A stretch of DNA of 64,000 bases from contig CAHIKZ030004725.1 in NCBI GenBank assembly GCA_903632075.3, positions 2,121,001-2,185,000 on the forward strand, read 5' to 3'. The translations under genes were made by a program, and so were the position numbers. The notes under the pieces are model-generated. The model saw only the letters and a program-made list of their open reading frames with translations, was not told the origin of the DNA and did not search any database. Source of the DNA: Acanthosepion pharaonis. Taxonomy: Eukaryota > Mollusca > Cephalopoda > Sepiida > Sepiidae. Each line of letters begins with the position of its first letter. The first letter of the stretch is position 1. Positions 1 to 10,977 of the stretch are shown one piece after another.

Positions 1-590
1 GAGAGAGAGGTGAGCTTTCTATTTTTGTCCTTTTATGGCGGCTGTTTACTCTTTTTTTTATATTGCTGCTCCTTTTTCTCTTGTAGCTTTGTCATTATTT
101 GATAAAGTCCCGCTCTTCGGTGTATACATCGAGTACTCTACTGAGCATGCGTAACTTCTGGTGGCGTTTCGCTCTCTGTTTAAGGGCGTCACAATCAGCG
201 CCTACACACACAGCCGCATTGTGTCAGTAATCTTTCCATGCGCCCACGAAACAAACATACACGCAAAATATGTATTTAGACAACAGTCTTTCGTTGATAC
301 AAGTTTAATTAAAAATGACAGATGAGGATTTCTTTTAGTTAAATTTTCGGGTTAACAAACGAAGGGAATGGACAAGCGAATTTAAAATAGACACTCCATT
401 TTGTTTATTTACAAACAGTGTATTATGTCTATCGGTCGGCGCACGCGAGAAAACTGACACACTGTTAAAAAATTGTTATAAAGAAATAAAGTGTTCTCTG
501 CCGAGACTTGAATTTGAACATAGAACGCCAGTGGGCAAACAGAGGCGATCCCATTAAGTAGATCACGTGACCATAGAGGAAACGCATATA
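1..590. other. unassigned AT-rich sequence
   Basis: No gene, RNA or repeat family that recurs elsewhere in this window was recognised here. A short GA tract opens the window. The open frame on the minus strand across 409-690 mostly reflects the 36-bp tandem repeat that follows and has no recognisable domain. Confidence 0.4.
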
Positions 591-621
591 TGGGAGGTAG
601 CGTTTGTCTAATTGATTGCAT

Positions 622-740
622 TTCTACTCTATCCTCTATTACAACTCGGATCACTATTTCTAGTCTATCCTCTATTACAACTCGGATCACTATTTCTAGT
701 CTATCCTCTATTACTGTACGGATTTCTATTCTCTACTCTA
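622..740. repeat. 36-bp tandem repeat
   Basis: Just over two near-identical 36-bp units built on TCTATCCTCTATTAC plus CGGATCACTATTTCTAG, followed by a degenerate third. A related diverged block lies at about 1070-1160. The open frames on both strands here follow from the 36-bp period being a multiple of three, not from coding selection. Confidence 0.85.
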
Positions 741-892
741 TTCACTATACTATTTCTCTATCCGGATCACTATTCGGTTGTTACTATCCAAGCGAATATT
801 ATCGAGCAAGTACCATTAGTGTGAGTGCTATTTGAAGGAGTCTGACACCAGTATTGTTCAACGGCGTTACTATAGTTGCATCTGCGATTACA

Positions 893-1212
893 AAGTCTCT
901 ACTACAACGAGCATTACGAAAGTGACAACGAGTATTCGTTGACATTACAAAAGTGGCAACGAATGTTCATTTACATCACAAAAACCTATCATTTTTTATT
1001 ATAGATATGCATTGTAAAATATTTTCCAACTATTTTCCCCCTAGCAGTTCAGATCATATCGTCTAAATGATCACTATTTCTAGCCTATCCTCTATTACTT
1101 TACGGTCCGCTGTTTTCTATACTATTCACTATTTCTACTCTATGTCTCTATTGATCACTATACTACAACGAGCATTACGAAAGTGACAACTAGCATTCGT
1201 TGACATCATAAA
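893..1212 (+). repeat. direct duplication around 0.95 and 1.18 kb
   Basis: A block of about 45 bp starting CTACAACGAGCATTACGAAAG at 898 returns at 1162, about 264 bp away, each time near a copy of the CTATCCTCTATTAC repeat. This is a local duplication of a larger repeat unit. No coding content is visible. Confidence 0.75.
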
Positions 1213-1344
1213 AAATAAATAAAATGTTTCAAACATTGCTACAAACTAAAATAACGTTAGAATTAATATTAATATCAGATTAAAAATAAATATATTAATT
1301 CTTTAGAAATTACTTCATTTGCGTTTCGGATAAGCAACTTAGCA

Positions 1345-1600
1345 GATATAGGGTTAGGGGAAAAAGAAAAGATGAGTTCCAATTCCGGTTGGGTTTGCTT
1401 TATTTACTTACGTGCAAATGCCCTTGGGGAAGGTATGAATCCACCTCTTCTCCCCCACCTATGGGTTAATTATTAAGACTTGTATCATTAAAAAACCATT
1501 ATTATCTGAAAAAAATCTTACAATCTAAAAATATTTTCTGGCGTTAAATAATCTGCAAAGGGTTGATAAGCCGTAAAAAATGAATCATTTAATCAAATAC
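1345..1600 (+). repeat. tRNA-derived SINE, family D, 5'-truncated
   Basis: The block begins at the B-box-like GAGTTCCAATTCC and runs through the conserved body (CTTACGTGCAAATGCCCTTG, then GGTATGAATCCAC, then ACCTATGGGTTAATTA). Its tail is AAATATTTTCTGGCGTTAAA. The same body and tail recur at 1968-2275 and, inverted, at 62100-62335, which defines a family. The tail alone is seen again at 1745-1815. The pol III A-box part is missing here, so this copy should be transcriptionally dead. Confidence 0.75.
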
Positions 1601-1744
1601 TGATTAGCCACACAGACATGTCTTTTAGATTTATTTACATTCTCTGGATTATACATGTACTGAATCTACCGTGGCCATAAAATGAGGGATCTGTTTATAT
1701 ATTGAATGTAATAGAGAACTGATCCCCCACATTATCATGTCCAA

Positions 1745-1818
1745 AAAAATATTTTCTGGCTTTAAATAACCTGTAAAGGGATGATAAGCCATAGAAATGA
1801 ATCAATCAATAGGTTTTA
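1745..1818 (+). repeat. SINE family D tail fragment
   Basis: This repeats the tail of the neighbouring SINE (AAATATTTTCTGGCTTTAAA, then GATAAGCCATAGAAATGAAT) about 205 bp downstream of the first copy. It is a partial tandem copy without a tRNA-like head. Confidence 0.65.
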
Positions 1819-1967
1819 CCAATTAAAATCTATTTTGTATAAAGTTAAAGTAAAAAAAAAGCATAACAAAAACAAACAAGTGATCATTTGCTTGGCATGA
1901 ATTATATTCATTAATAAAGATTTTGATAGAAGGGTGACCGCTTTGGAATACAAGGTTCAGCCAACTC

Positions 1968-2275
1968 GGGTGTGCGGCTGGTGTAAAGGATAATGACACG
2001 GAATTGTTAATCGGAGAGCCGAGTTCCAATTCTGGTTGGGTTCGTTATATTCTCTTACGCGCAAATACGTGTGGAAGAGGTATGAATCCACTCTTCTCCC
2101 CCACCAGCTATGGGTTAATTAGTAAGACTTGTATCACCAAAGCATTATTTTCTCACAAATAAATAAATAAATAAATAAAATAAAAACACTAAGAAATAAA
2201 TAAAAAGTGAGTTAAAAATATTTGGATTTCGGCATTAAATAACTCAAAGCTTTCTATACCGCTAAAAAAAAAACA
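1968..2275 (+). repeat. tRNA-derived SINE, family D, with tRNA-like head
   Basis: The head at about 1968-2030 reads GTGTGCGGCTGGTGTAAAGG, then GAGAGCCGAGTTCCAATTCT; the latter resembles a pol III B-box. The body has the conserved motifs TTACGCGCAAATACG, GGTATGAATCCAC and GGGTTAATTAGTAAG. A (TAAA)n stretch at 2157-2180 interrupts the tail. This is the most complete plus-strand copy of the family. No ORF is expected in a SINE. Confidence 0.75.
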
Positions 2276-2332
2276 ATTAAATTTTTGTCGTGTGTCTTGT
2301 TGATCTATATCAACCTTGACAGTGATCAACGA

Positions 2333-2357
2333 CACACACACACACACATGACTCTTT

Positions 2358-2404
<47 letters not shown>
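2333..2404. repeat. (CA)n-(CT)n-(TA)n compound microsatellite
   Basis: Pure dinucleotide runs in succession, directly downstream of the SINE. Confidence 0.95.
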
Positions 2405-2408
<4 letters not shown>

Positions 2409-2536
2409 ATTAGAGCAGTACTTAGTGGAAAGCGCTCAATAACAACGATAGAGCTAACATGTTCAGATGTATGGATATGAGTTTGTGACCCTGGGTTTCG
2501 CGCTTTTGCGATAATCAGACAAACTGGTTTATTTTT

Positions 2537-2619
2537 TAAAATTGGATCTATTTATGCTTGGTAGTTAGAGGAGACAGCCACCAAACATAGTCAGACAAGC
2601 ATAAATAGATCCAATTTTA
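2537..2619. repeat. perfect 24-bp inverted repeat (foldback)
   Basis: The arm at 2537-2560 is the exact reverse complement of 2596-2619, with a 35-bp loop. It would form a 24-bp hairpin. The lack of any mismatch in otherwise decayed DNA suggests a recent origin or ongoing arm correction. Confidence 0.9.
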
Positions 2620-2629
2620 CTCATATCCA

Positions 2630-2725
2630 TATTACTGAATATATATGAAGGGTTGACTTCAATGTTTACTTTTATATTTACATGCGCTCCATATCTGATA
2701 TTAAGCACTTTATCCCATAAATATA
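2630..2725 (-). repeat. dispersed repeat shared with the 33.5-kb foldback
   Basis: Read on the minus strand, the block containing GGATAAAGTGCTTAATATCA and AATATAAAAGTAAACATTGA matches plus-strand sequence at 33545-33625, where it leads into a long foldback. No coding content is seen. Confidence 0.6.
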
Positions 2726-2835
2726 GCAAACTATATTTCTTCATATAATTTAGCTCTTGAAAATATATTTTCAATTGAGCACTGTTGAACGACAAGCTAA
2801 TTCTAAAAACAACGGTCACCTGCGTTAATGCCAAG

Positions 2836-3000
2836 CTCTTCAGTAAAATGAATGGAGCACTTTGGCTGATTGGCGTTTGTTTAAGTTTGTAAAAACAATA
2901 CGCTAGATTTGGCTGATTCTGTCGAGTGAAAATGGCTCAGTGGTAGAAGCTCTGACTGATAACAAATGGGTTGGGTTTCGATCCTTAAGTCTTTAGTCTA
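2836..3000 (+). repeat. tRNA-derived SINE, family B
   Basis: The tRNA-like part carries an A-box TGGCTCAGTGG at about 2933 and a B-box-like GGGTTTCGATCC at about 2972. It is preceded by a conserved 5' module (TGAATGGAGCAC, then CAATACGCTAGATTTGGCTG). The same module and A-box recur inverted at 29497-29640. The A-box matches the tRNA consensus well, so pol III transcription is conceivable. Confidence 0.75.
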
Positions 3001-3545
3001 AAGAAAACAAAAAACAAGCGAGTAATAAAACTAAAACGTAGAGTGCTCAATACGGTAAGTGGAGCAGGGATAAAAAAATAAATCGAAAAGAGCCAGGAAC
3101 GACCTACCTAGATTTCGCCTAAACGGATCTTCAGGATAATCTGGCTAAAGAGAAAATGACACGAAAAAATAGTCATTGATAAAACAACTAAAACCTAATT
3201 AGCATCAAACCACGACACGACAACAAAACAAAAGAAAAAAAACAAAAAAAAAACTCGGATATCTCAACTTGTAAGTATATCAAAACAAATGTGGTTTATA
3301 TCTGGCCACGACTACACCGCGTCTGGTAGTTCGAGTACTTTGTATTTTTACGTATTTCGGAAAAAAGAAAATGTTTTTTTTGGGGGGCATGTATTTTGGT
3401 TTCTTGTAAGTATACCAAATATTAAACCAACCGTACTGTAGTTAGCAGGGTTTGACTTAAACCTGACGTACGTAAACCTAAGAAACAAAACAAAAATTAT
3501 AAGATCACATATTATAAATTATGAAATTATATAAAAAAACTTAAT
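3000..3545. other. unassigned A-rich sequence
   Basis: A-rich DNA with poly(A) runs at 3227-3252. No recognisable gene, RNA or repeat beyond the SINE tail. Confidence 0.4.
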
Positions 3546-3606
3546 CAAATCACCTTGTCTTTCATATTTAATGAAGCTTTCATGAAAGGATTGCTGCCTA
3601 AATACA

Positions 3607-3669
<63 letters not shown>
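3545..3669 (+). repeat. foldback-end repeat followed by (TA)n
   Basis: The segment with CACCTTGTCTTTC and GGATTGCTGCCTAAATACAC matches the inverted ends of the 54.9-55.5 kb element and likewise runs directly into a (TA)n tract (3609-3669). Only one end is present here. Confidence 0.65.
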
Positions 3670-3672
<3 letters not shown>

Positions 3673-3706
3673 TGCCTGTTTTGCTGTATCACAGCTCATC
3701 AGTGGA
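3670..3706 (-). pseudogene. decayed hammerhead ribozyme of the hammerhead SINE
   Basis: On the minus strand CTGATGA (3696-3702) is followed by the helix II hairpin GCTGTGATACAGC (3683-3695). The expected GAAA reads AAAA, and the helix III and 3' helix I sequences are altered. The changed G12 position should abolish cleavage. The copy abuts (TA)n directly. Confidence 0.7.
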
Positions 3707-4819
3707 ACTAGATAATCCGATTGCTTGACTAATTGATTTCTATTATCACTAGAATCAAAGAATAATTTCTATTCCCATTAGAATGAAAGAATAATTGCTA
3801 TTCTCACCAAAATCAAAGAATACATTCTATTCACACCAGAATCAAAGAATAAAAGCTAGACTAATCATCGGATTCTACCTCAGCACCCTTAGTATATGTA
3901 GCCTGGAATACCGAAATGAAGACGAGAGATATATTGAGAGAACGTACAAACTTTTCAACTACCGATATCATTTTATCCTCAACGCTAAAATATGAGCTTA
4001 CAAAATCCATAAAGCCAAAAAAAAAAACAAAAAAAAACATACCATTAATATCACTTCTAACAAAAATTAAAAAAATATTCATAATTCTATCCTTCAACAC
4101 TTTCTATTAAACTGACAAATTAGTCATCCTTAATAGTAGGATCTTTACCACCTTACTCCAAGACCATCAGAGATGGAATTAGGAAGAAAAATAAACCCAA
4201 CATCAATTCAAATGCCACGATTTATTAAATAAATTGTTTACAATTCAAAACTGTTTACGCGTTGGAGACATCACGTGTTCTAAAAACCCACATCTAAGAA
4301 TACAAGAAAGATTTACATTTAGAGAAACTGTCAAATTCTCTCATATTCCATAAGAACGATGCTGGCCATGTCTTTGATTTTTCTAATGCCACACTAATTA
4401 AAAAGAACATAATTCTTTAAGGAGAAAATACATTGAAAACTGCATATTACCAACTATAAACATACGCCTAAAATATTACATTACATCGCCATCTTTGTTT
4501 GAATCCATTCTTAAAGAATCTTATATCTATTTAATACAAAAAGTACGTGTAAAATAATAGCGCCAAATTAATAGAAAACCACTCCACTACGCCGATTGAC
4601 CACACAAAAGTGAAAGCATTACAAGTCCTCCTACTAAACAGTCACACGCGCACAGTTACGTGTACACATTAACATCTGATGCTCGCTTAGACAGATTAGA
4701 ATTTTTACAAATTTACATACAGATAGAATTACCTACGGTTTAAATGCACGTGATACATGACTGACCAATGGGAATCGATCCAGACAAAATCGAAAATAGT
4801 AACGTTTCTGTCTTTTTGT

Positions 4820-4936
4820 CTGTTTTCTCTCAATCTCTGACGAAGCTTTAATAAAAAATAAAATATGTTAGATAAATTTTTTCTTTATCATCCCGTCGGT
4901 TTTCGATCCATATTTGATCTACATTTGATCTCTAAC

Positions 4937-4990
<54 letters not shown>

Positions 4991-5151
4991 AGATAAAGAA
5001 CAAACGGGAAAGGTTTATTCATTTAAAATCTTACATTTTTATTAAGACTTCTTCATTAAACTTTGATGAAGCTTGAACAAAAGTGAAACATGCTAGATTG
5101 GTAAACATTTCCTATATGTTCTTCATCTTAGATAATGAACAGATTGAGATA

Positions 5152-5228
<77 letters not shown>

Positions 5229-5342
5229 ATATGAACAGATTGAGAAAGAAATATATAAACAGATGTAGATACGGAAAGACTGAGAAAGATAGATAGATAG
5301 ACTGATATGAACAGATTGACCGAGATAGGTATGAACAGACAG

Positions 5343-5384
<42 letters not shown>

Positions 5385-5431
5385 GTAGATAGATAGATAG
5401 ATAAACAGGAAAAGTAGTCCATTATCCATTA

Positions 5432-5509
<78 letters not shown>

Positions 5510-5800
5510 GATAAGATAAAGAACAAATAGGAAAGGTTTATTAATCTAACATGTTTCAATTTTATTAAGACTTCTTCATTAAACTTTTATGATGCTTTAA
5601 TAAAAGTTAAACTTGCTAGATTCGCAAACATTTCATATTTCTTCTTTATCTTATGTCTTTCAAGATTGAGAGAAAACAAACAATCTCTGTCGAAGCTTTA
5701 ATAAAAGTGAAACATGTTTAGATTGATATACGTTTCCTATTTGTTCTTTATCTTATCATTCTGTCGGATTCTGATCCATATTTGATCGGCATTTGATCTT
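4820..5800. repeat. cluster of nested foldback repeats around (TA)n
   Basis: At least three related units lie here. Blocks such as GATAAAGAACAAA, GGAAAGGTTTATT and CTTCTTCATTAAAC appear in both orientations, separated by (TA)n, (GA)n, (GATA)n and (CA)n tracts. Each unit carries the hammerhead-like layout: CTGACGA at 4837 (downstream GAAA lost), TTGATGA at 5063 with GAAAC ending at 5089, and CTGTCGA at 5687 with GAAAC ending at 5713. Flanking CAATCT and AGATTG can pair around the 5687 copy. The frames of 99 and 117 codons here are microsatellite translations. Confidence 0.7.
5147..5508. repeat. compound microsatellite (TA)n-(GA)n-(GATA)n-(CA)n-(TA)n
   Basis: A mosaic of pure short repeats within the foldback cluster. 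The (GATA)n block is at about 5343-5402 and (CA)n at about 5432-5468. Periodic stop-free translation creates false ORFs on the minus strand. Confidence 0.95.
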
Positions 5801-5944
5801 TAACTCATATATATGCGTGTTTATTTAACCCAGGAATATGTCAAACTGTGATCAGTTAGTTGCGATTAATTTGTATAAATTTGTATCAAATTTTGTATTA
5901 CTTTTTGAGATGGGTAATTGCCATTCTTATATTATGAAGTTCGT

Positions 5945-6605
5945 CAGACTTTTACCCTCATCTTGCTTTTGTCTTCATCTTGTATTTGCCCTCATCTTGC
6001 TTTTGCTCTCATCTTGCATTTGCCCTCATCTTGCTGTTGCCCTCACATTACTTTTGCCCTCATCTTGCATTTGCCCTTATCTTCCATTTGCCCTCATCTT
6101 TCATTTGCCCTCATCTTGCATTTACCCTCATATTGCATTTGCCCTTATCTTGCTTTTACCCTCATCTTGATATTTCCCCGCATCTTGCTTTTACCCACAT
6201 CTTGCATTTGCCCTTATCTTGCATTTGCCCTTATCTTGCATTTGCTCTCATCTTGCCTTTACCCTCATCTTGCATTTGCTCTTATCTTGTATTTGACCTT
6301 ATCTTGCTTTTACCCTCTTCTTGCATTTGCTCTCATCTTTCATTTACCCATATCTTTCATTTGCCCTCATCTTGCATTTGCCCTTATCTTCCATTTGCCC
6401 TCATCTTGCATTTGCCCTCATATTGCATTTGCCCTTATCTTGCTTTTACCCTCATCTTGCATTTGCCTTCAACTTGTATTTGCCTTCATCTTGCTTTTAC
6501 CCTCATCTTTTATATGGCCTTATCTTGCATTTGCCCTTATCTTGCATTTGCCCTTATCTTTCATTTGCCCTTATCTTGCTTTTGCCCTCATCTTGCTTCT
6601 TATTA
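5945..6605 (+). repeat. 17-bp minisatellite
   Basis: Roughly 38 tandem units of 17 bp, consensus CTTGCATTTGCCCTCAT, with TTGC/TTCC/TTTC and CTCAT/CTTAT variants. The unit has no stop codon in any plus-strand frame and 17 is not a multiple of three. Each three-unit block (51 bp, 17 codons) therefore reads through all frames, giving overlapping open frames of up to 259 codons with a Leu/Pro/Ser/Cys-rich pattern. These are not genes. Confidence 0.9.
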
Positions 6606-6889
6606 TCACAATATTTCGAGTGTTGTCCTCTCCGGGTATAATCAAGTGTTTGTTGTACTTTTTAAACTTTCGAGAAATTTTGTAACGAGCTCTTTATTCA
6701 ATTCACAGAAATCGAGTGTTCTTATTCGCCTATTCATAATGGAGGAAATCTCGTCTTAATTCATTATTTTTTGTTAATTTCTTCCTGTAAAATGTGTTTA
6801 CTTAAGAAATAAATTAGGAAAGAAAGTCCACCCTTGTGCAAATCAATTGAAACAAAACGAATAATTCCGTTATTATTTACTTTTTGTTC

Positions 6890-7110
6890 GTATTTTTCTA
6901 ATGAAACACGACCGAATGCACATGTTAATACTTCGTATGTCCATTTCACGAAGTCTTCCCTTGCAGATTGACCACAGATTCTCGATTGGATTTAAATCAG
7001 GAGAGATTCCGAGCCAGTCTATAGTACTTTGATTTGCTCACGGGTAATATTTACTAGTGTGTTTGTGCAGCGTTACAACTTTCGTACGCTTCCTTGGAAT
7101 AACGTCCATC
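6890..7110 (-). pseudogene. Tc1-like transposase C-terminal fragment
   Basis: Minus-strand translation from about 7100 gives HTSKYYP, a stop, ANQSTIDWLG, then SPDLNPIENLWSICK and RLREMDIRS. This is the hallmark block around the last catalytic acidic residue of Tc1-type DDE transposases. An in-frame stop, a probable frameshift upstream and the lack of the N-terminal DNA-binding domain and first two catalytic residues show a dead 5'-deleted copy. No terminal repeats were located. Confidence 0.8.
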
Positions 7111-7810
7111 GCAAACAATGGCTGTAGGAAAACTAATCGACAGTCAAGGCAATAGTGTGTGAGCGTGATAAAAATCTGATGCAATCTTGGATGACGCAAT
7201 ATCTTTCAAGGTCAAACAAATTAAATCATACATCCCGAAAATAGATTCATATTCCTGCAGACCACTGCAAATGGCCTAGACTGAGGAAAAAATAGAAATC
7301 GATTATGCCCTGTCACGCCAGCGGGTCTAAAACTGACTGTATGATGAAAGAAAGAAAAACTAAAGCGGTTGTTTCACTTAAGGGTGTACATCAAGACTCT
7401 AATTATACAGCCAATATTCAAATGAGTTCTATTCATTAGCGACATCAGTTCAGGCCTTTAGAACTAAGACACGCCATGCTACAGAGTTGAATCATCCTTG
7501 TTTTCCCCGTATTTCTAACGTAAGGAGAAAATGCTACTCAGACATCTTTTCTGTTACCAATAACAGCTACGTTGTAGAGCAAACTCTCTCTCTCGTGGAT
7601 GTTACCCTGAACCCTACAATCTTAACCTCTTCATGTCAAGGATCAATTTTGATCTACCCTCCATATCTTCATAATATTCATTTCTTACCTACCACCTCCT
7701 TTCATTCATATCAAACACCAAAGTCGTCATTATTATTTCAGCAATAGCCTTCTATCTTGAGAGGCTCTCGAGTCTTGTACTGGGTAAACTTTACTGTGTA
7801 AATATCAGGC
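7110..7810. other. unassigned sequence
   Basis: No gene or repeat recognised. An 86-codon frame at 7487-7747 on the plus strand has no recognisable domain, start context or splice signal that would set it apart from chance. Confidence 0.35.
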
Positions 7811-8100
7811 AGGAGGAAAATACGAACTACAAGTAGCATTTTACTTGCAATCAGAAAGTGACAGCTGATATTTCTGGGGCACATAATGAGGAAAGAGGGT
7901 CTGGAGAATTTAACATTCGCAGGATGTTGAAGGCAGAGAAATGTAGGGGAAACTGCGAGTAAACTACTTAGCAACGTTGTGTAAATGGATGGTAGAACAA
8001 GGACAAAAACAGATGGTAGAGTGTCAAATGTTATTTAGAGTAACAAAAAAGAGGAAGTTGTGAAGAGCCATGATCACTTACATACTTATGTTTGTAAAGA
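7810..8100 (+). pseudogene. LINE 3' fragment (YADDT-family, C-terminal end)
   Basis: Plus-strand translation shows FLGHIMRKEGLENLTFAG and, later, RAMITYILM, with stops and frame changes between. The same C-terminal block occurs at 8740-8955, 53330-53540 (minus) and 62362-62670, so these are 5'-truncated copies of one non-LTR retrotransposon family. No reverse transcriptase catalytic motif survives in this copy. Confidence 0.75.
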
Positions 8101-8227
8101 AAATCATAAGTAAAGAAATATAATATAGGGTTCTAAATATTTATAGTTTATTGGATACTAGGTACAATACAAATCTCTTCCTCATCTTTAAGGAGATTGT
8201 CCATACAGAAGGGCAGATATCACGTAA

Positions 8228-8630
8228 CAGTTCAGTACACTTTTTTTGTTTCCAACGAGATTTTTCTGTATCTTAATACTCTGCTTAGCTTTTGAAATGC
8301 ATCTTTGGCCATTCCAATACGTACGTCTTCGGATTTCAGTGTCGCACTTCCGTTTTTTGTTAGAACACTTCCCGGATATTTAAATTTCTGTACCTGCTCT
8401 ATTTTAGGATCTCCAACCTGTAATTTGCATTTTGGGCTCATCTTTTTTGCTGATGACCATGCAACCTGTCTTCTTTTCGTTTCCACTTAGTCCTTTCTTC
8501 TCGCTTTCCTTTGTTACATTCTGTAGGAGGTTTTGTAGTTGCCTTTGCGTGCCTATTATCAGCACTGTATCATCTGCATATCTTATATTGTTAATAATGA
8601 ATTCTGATAGGGCTTCTAATTCTCTCAGAT
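8228..8630 (-). pseudogene. LINE reverse transcriptase fragment with YADD motif
   Basis: Minus-strand translation from about 8630 reads IINNIRYADDTVLI, the catalytic YADD box of a reverse transcriptase, then ESEKKGLSGNEKKTGCMVIS. After a frameshift near 8420 it continues KIEQVQKFKYPGSVL and FQKLSRVLRYRKISLETKK. The spacing fits the palm and thumb of a non-LTR retrotransposon. The fragment starts just before the palm motif and stops after the thumb. It abuts an opposite-strand fragment of the same family at about 8630, forming a head-to-head junction. Confidence 0.85.
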
Positions 8631-8632
8631 GT

Positions 8633-8955
8633 TCTACAGAAGGCTGCTGAGGATACCATGGACCGAACATGTGAGCAACGACGAGGATTTGGAGTGACTG
8701 GAAACAAAAAGAAAACTCTTACTTAACATAAGATAGAAACAGTTGGAATTTTGGGGGGCACGTAATGTGGAAAGAGGGCTTGGAAAATCTGATACTCACA
8801 GGACAGATAGAGAGAAAGAGGGTCAGGGAAAAGAATGGGCTTGAGTAAATGCTTGGTAGAACAAGCTTTGGGAGAAATAATAAAAAGAACTACAAGAGAC
8901 TGGAAGATGCGGAGGGCCATGATCGCCTACGTCCTAAAGGGACACGGCGCATAAA
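8633..8955 (+). pseudogene. LINE C-terminal fragment
   Basis: Translation on the plus strand gives YRRLLRIPWTEHVSNDEDLE, a stop, then HVMWKEGLENLILTGQIERK and finally RAMIAYVLKGHGA and a stop at the expected protein end. Frame changes separate these blocks. Together with the minus-strand YADD fragment next to it, it represents two pieces of one LINE family joined in inverted orientation. Confidence 0.8.
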
Positions 8956-9011
8956 AGATGAGGATACAAATGGTTCCTCCAAATACGTATTAAGAATAAT
9001 CGCTACGTTTA

Positions 9012-9660
9012 TATTACAATTCCAATCAAATCCATTCACTTACGTGCTAATACCCTTGGGAAAAGTATGAATCCTCTTCTCCACCCGCCATCTATGGGTA
9101 AATAGTAGAACAGACCGGGTTCTATAGCCTTGGATGGCAACTGGTCAACAGCAAAAAAGAAATGGCATTCTACTACGGGAAAAATCTGCCTCGTCAGTCA
9201 TGTATCGAAAGATACATAATCGCCTAAGCGTTTATCACGCAAGGAACATAACTGACTAGTATTCACTTAGGCGCCATTTCTTTCTGCGGTAGACCAGTTG
9301 CCATCCAAAGCTATAGAACCCGGTCTGTCTTGCTATTTACTTATACCTGAAGGGAGAAGAAGAGGATTCATACCTATCCCAAGAGTATTTGCGCTTAAGT
9401 GAATCAGTCAGTTATGTACCAAGCGTGATACACGCTTGGGCGATCATGTATCTTTCGATACATGACTGACGAGGCAGATTTTTTTCCCGCAGTAGGTTGC
9501 CATTTCTTTCTGCGGTAGACCAGGTGCCATCCAAGGCTATAGAACCCGGTCTGTCTTGCTATTTACCCATAGCTGGGGAGGGGAAAAAAGAAGAAGATTC
9601 ATAATTCTCCCAAGGGTATTAGCACGTAAGTGAATGTAATGAATTCGACTAGAATTCGAA
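9012..9660. repeat. inverted SINE family E cluster with nested palindromes
   Basis: A plus-strand SINE body (9012-9140) is followed by minus-strand bodies at 9286-9400 and 9508-9655, sharing GACCAGTTGCCATCCAA and GAACCCGGTCTGTCTTGCTA. Between them lies an inverted module: GTCAGTCATGTATCGAAAGA (9197-9216) pairs with the segment at about 9454-9473, and two small palindromes (ATGTATCGAAAGATACAT, AAGCGTGATACACGCTT) sit inside. A decayed relative of the module is at 59335-59430. Confidence 0.8.
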
Positions 9661-9807
9661 CTCGAATTTTGTACAAGAGATGTACCTTCTTAAATAACTA
9701 ATTCAAATTTTCTTCTATCAACATGGTCATTGGTGGGCAAATTGGTAACGGCTGACTTCATCTATGAGAGCGGTTTCCCTGATCGGAAATTGAATACAAC
9801 TTCGATA

Positions 9808-9829
9808 TATCTATCTATCTATCTATCTA

Positions 9830-9871
<42 letters not shown>
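9808..9871. repeat. (CTAT)n-(TA)n microsatellite
   Basis: Pure tetranucleotide then dinucleotide repeat. Confidence 0.95.
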
Positions 9872-9872
<1 letters not shown>

Positions 9873-9981
9873 AACAATAAAAAATATTAAAAAATTAAAA
9901 TCTTCAGACACACTGGGTTCACTTACGCGCCAATTAATATTCTTTCGTTTTTATTATTATTTCAGTTAGATTCCTCGACTA

Positions 9982-10007
9982 GTTTCGACCAACATGACCA
10001 TCATCAG
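9982..10007 (-). ncRNA. hammerhead-like motif (possible relic)
   Basis: On the minus strand: CTGATGA, one extra T, a GGTC/GGTC wobble stem, GAAA, then the palindrome ACTAGT (counting the last A of GAAA) and C. Outer sequences TTTCTC and GAGGAA can pair (C-G, T-A, C-G, T-G, T-A, T-A), giving a helix I. The very short palindromic helix III resembles newt-satellite and Penelope-type hammerheads, which act as dimers. The extra base before helix II departs from the consensus, so activity is doubtful. Confidence 0.4.
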
Positions 10008-10154
10008 GAGAAAAAGATTTCTGCTTGCTGGTAGCAGTGAACTACAGAAATGAATGTCTCGATGGAGAAAATTAACTTTTGTCTGTAGTTTTCATTTGTT
10101 TTATTTTATTTTATTTTTTTAGCATGAATTTTGCGGTTGAGCTCTCTGGGGAGG

Positions 10155-10594
<440 letters not shown>

Positions 10595-10977
10595 CAGTTT
10601 TCTCCTGCTCGCTATCTGGTTATTTTTCTAGGAAAATTAATTTTCACTATATATGAAATGTTGAAGGGGTTATAGACGTTCAATATATTTGTTCAAGGAA
10701 TATAATTGTAAAGGAAGAAGAAATTAATTGATCAAGAGCGGAGGGGGGTAGGCTTGTTATAGTTAAGAAAAATTTTACAAATACATGCCAACTTGTTGAA
10801 GACTAAGTAAAATGCAAATTTCAAACACTTTTCTGCACTATATAAGAATATTCTTCAAGAGCTATTTATGATATGAAAATCAAAACAATTCTTTAATAAA
10901 AGAACGCTAATTAAGGACAGTTAATTAATGAAATATACATATTAAAAATCAACATTCAAATTAGTTAAAACTGAAAA

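Noticed and set aside
5838..6759. Four overlapping plus-strand ORFs of 106-259 codons
   Set aside because: Explained by a stop-free 17-bp tandem unit that is open in all three frames.
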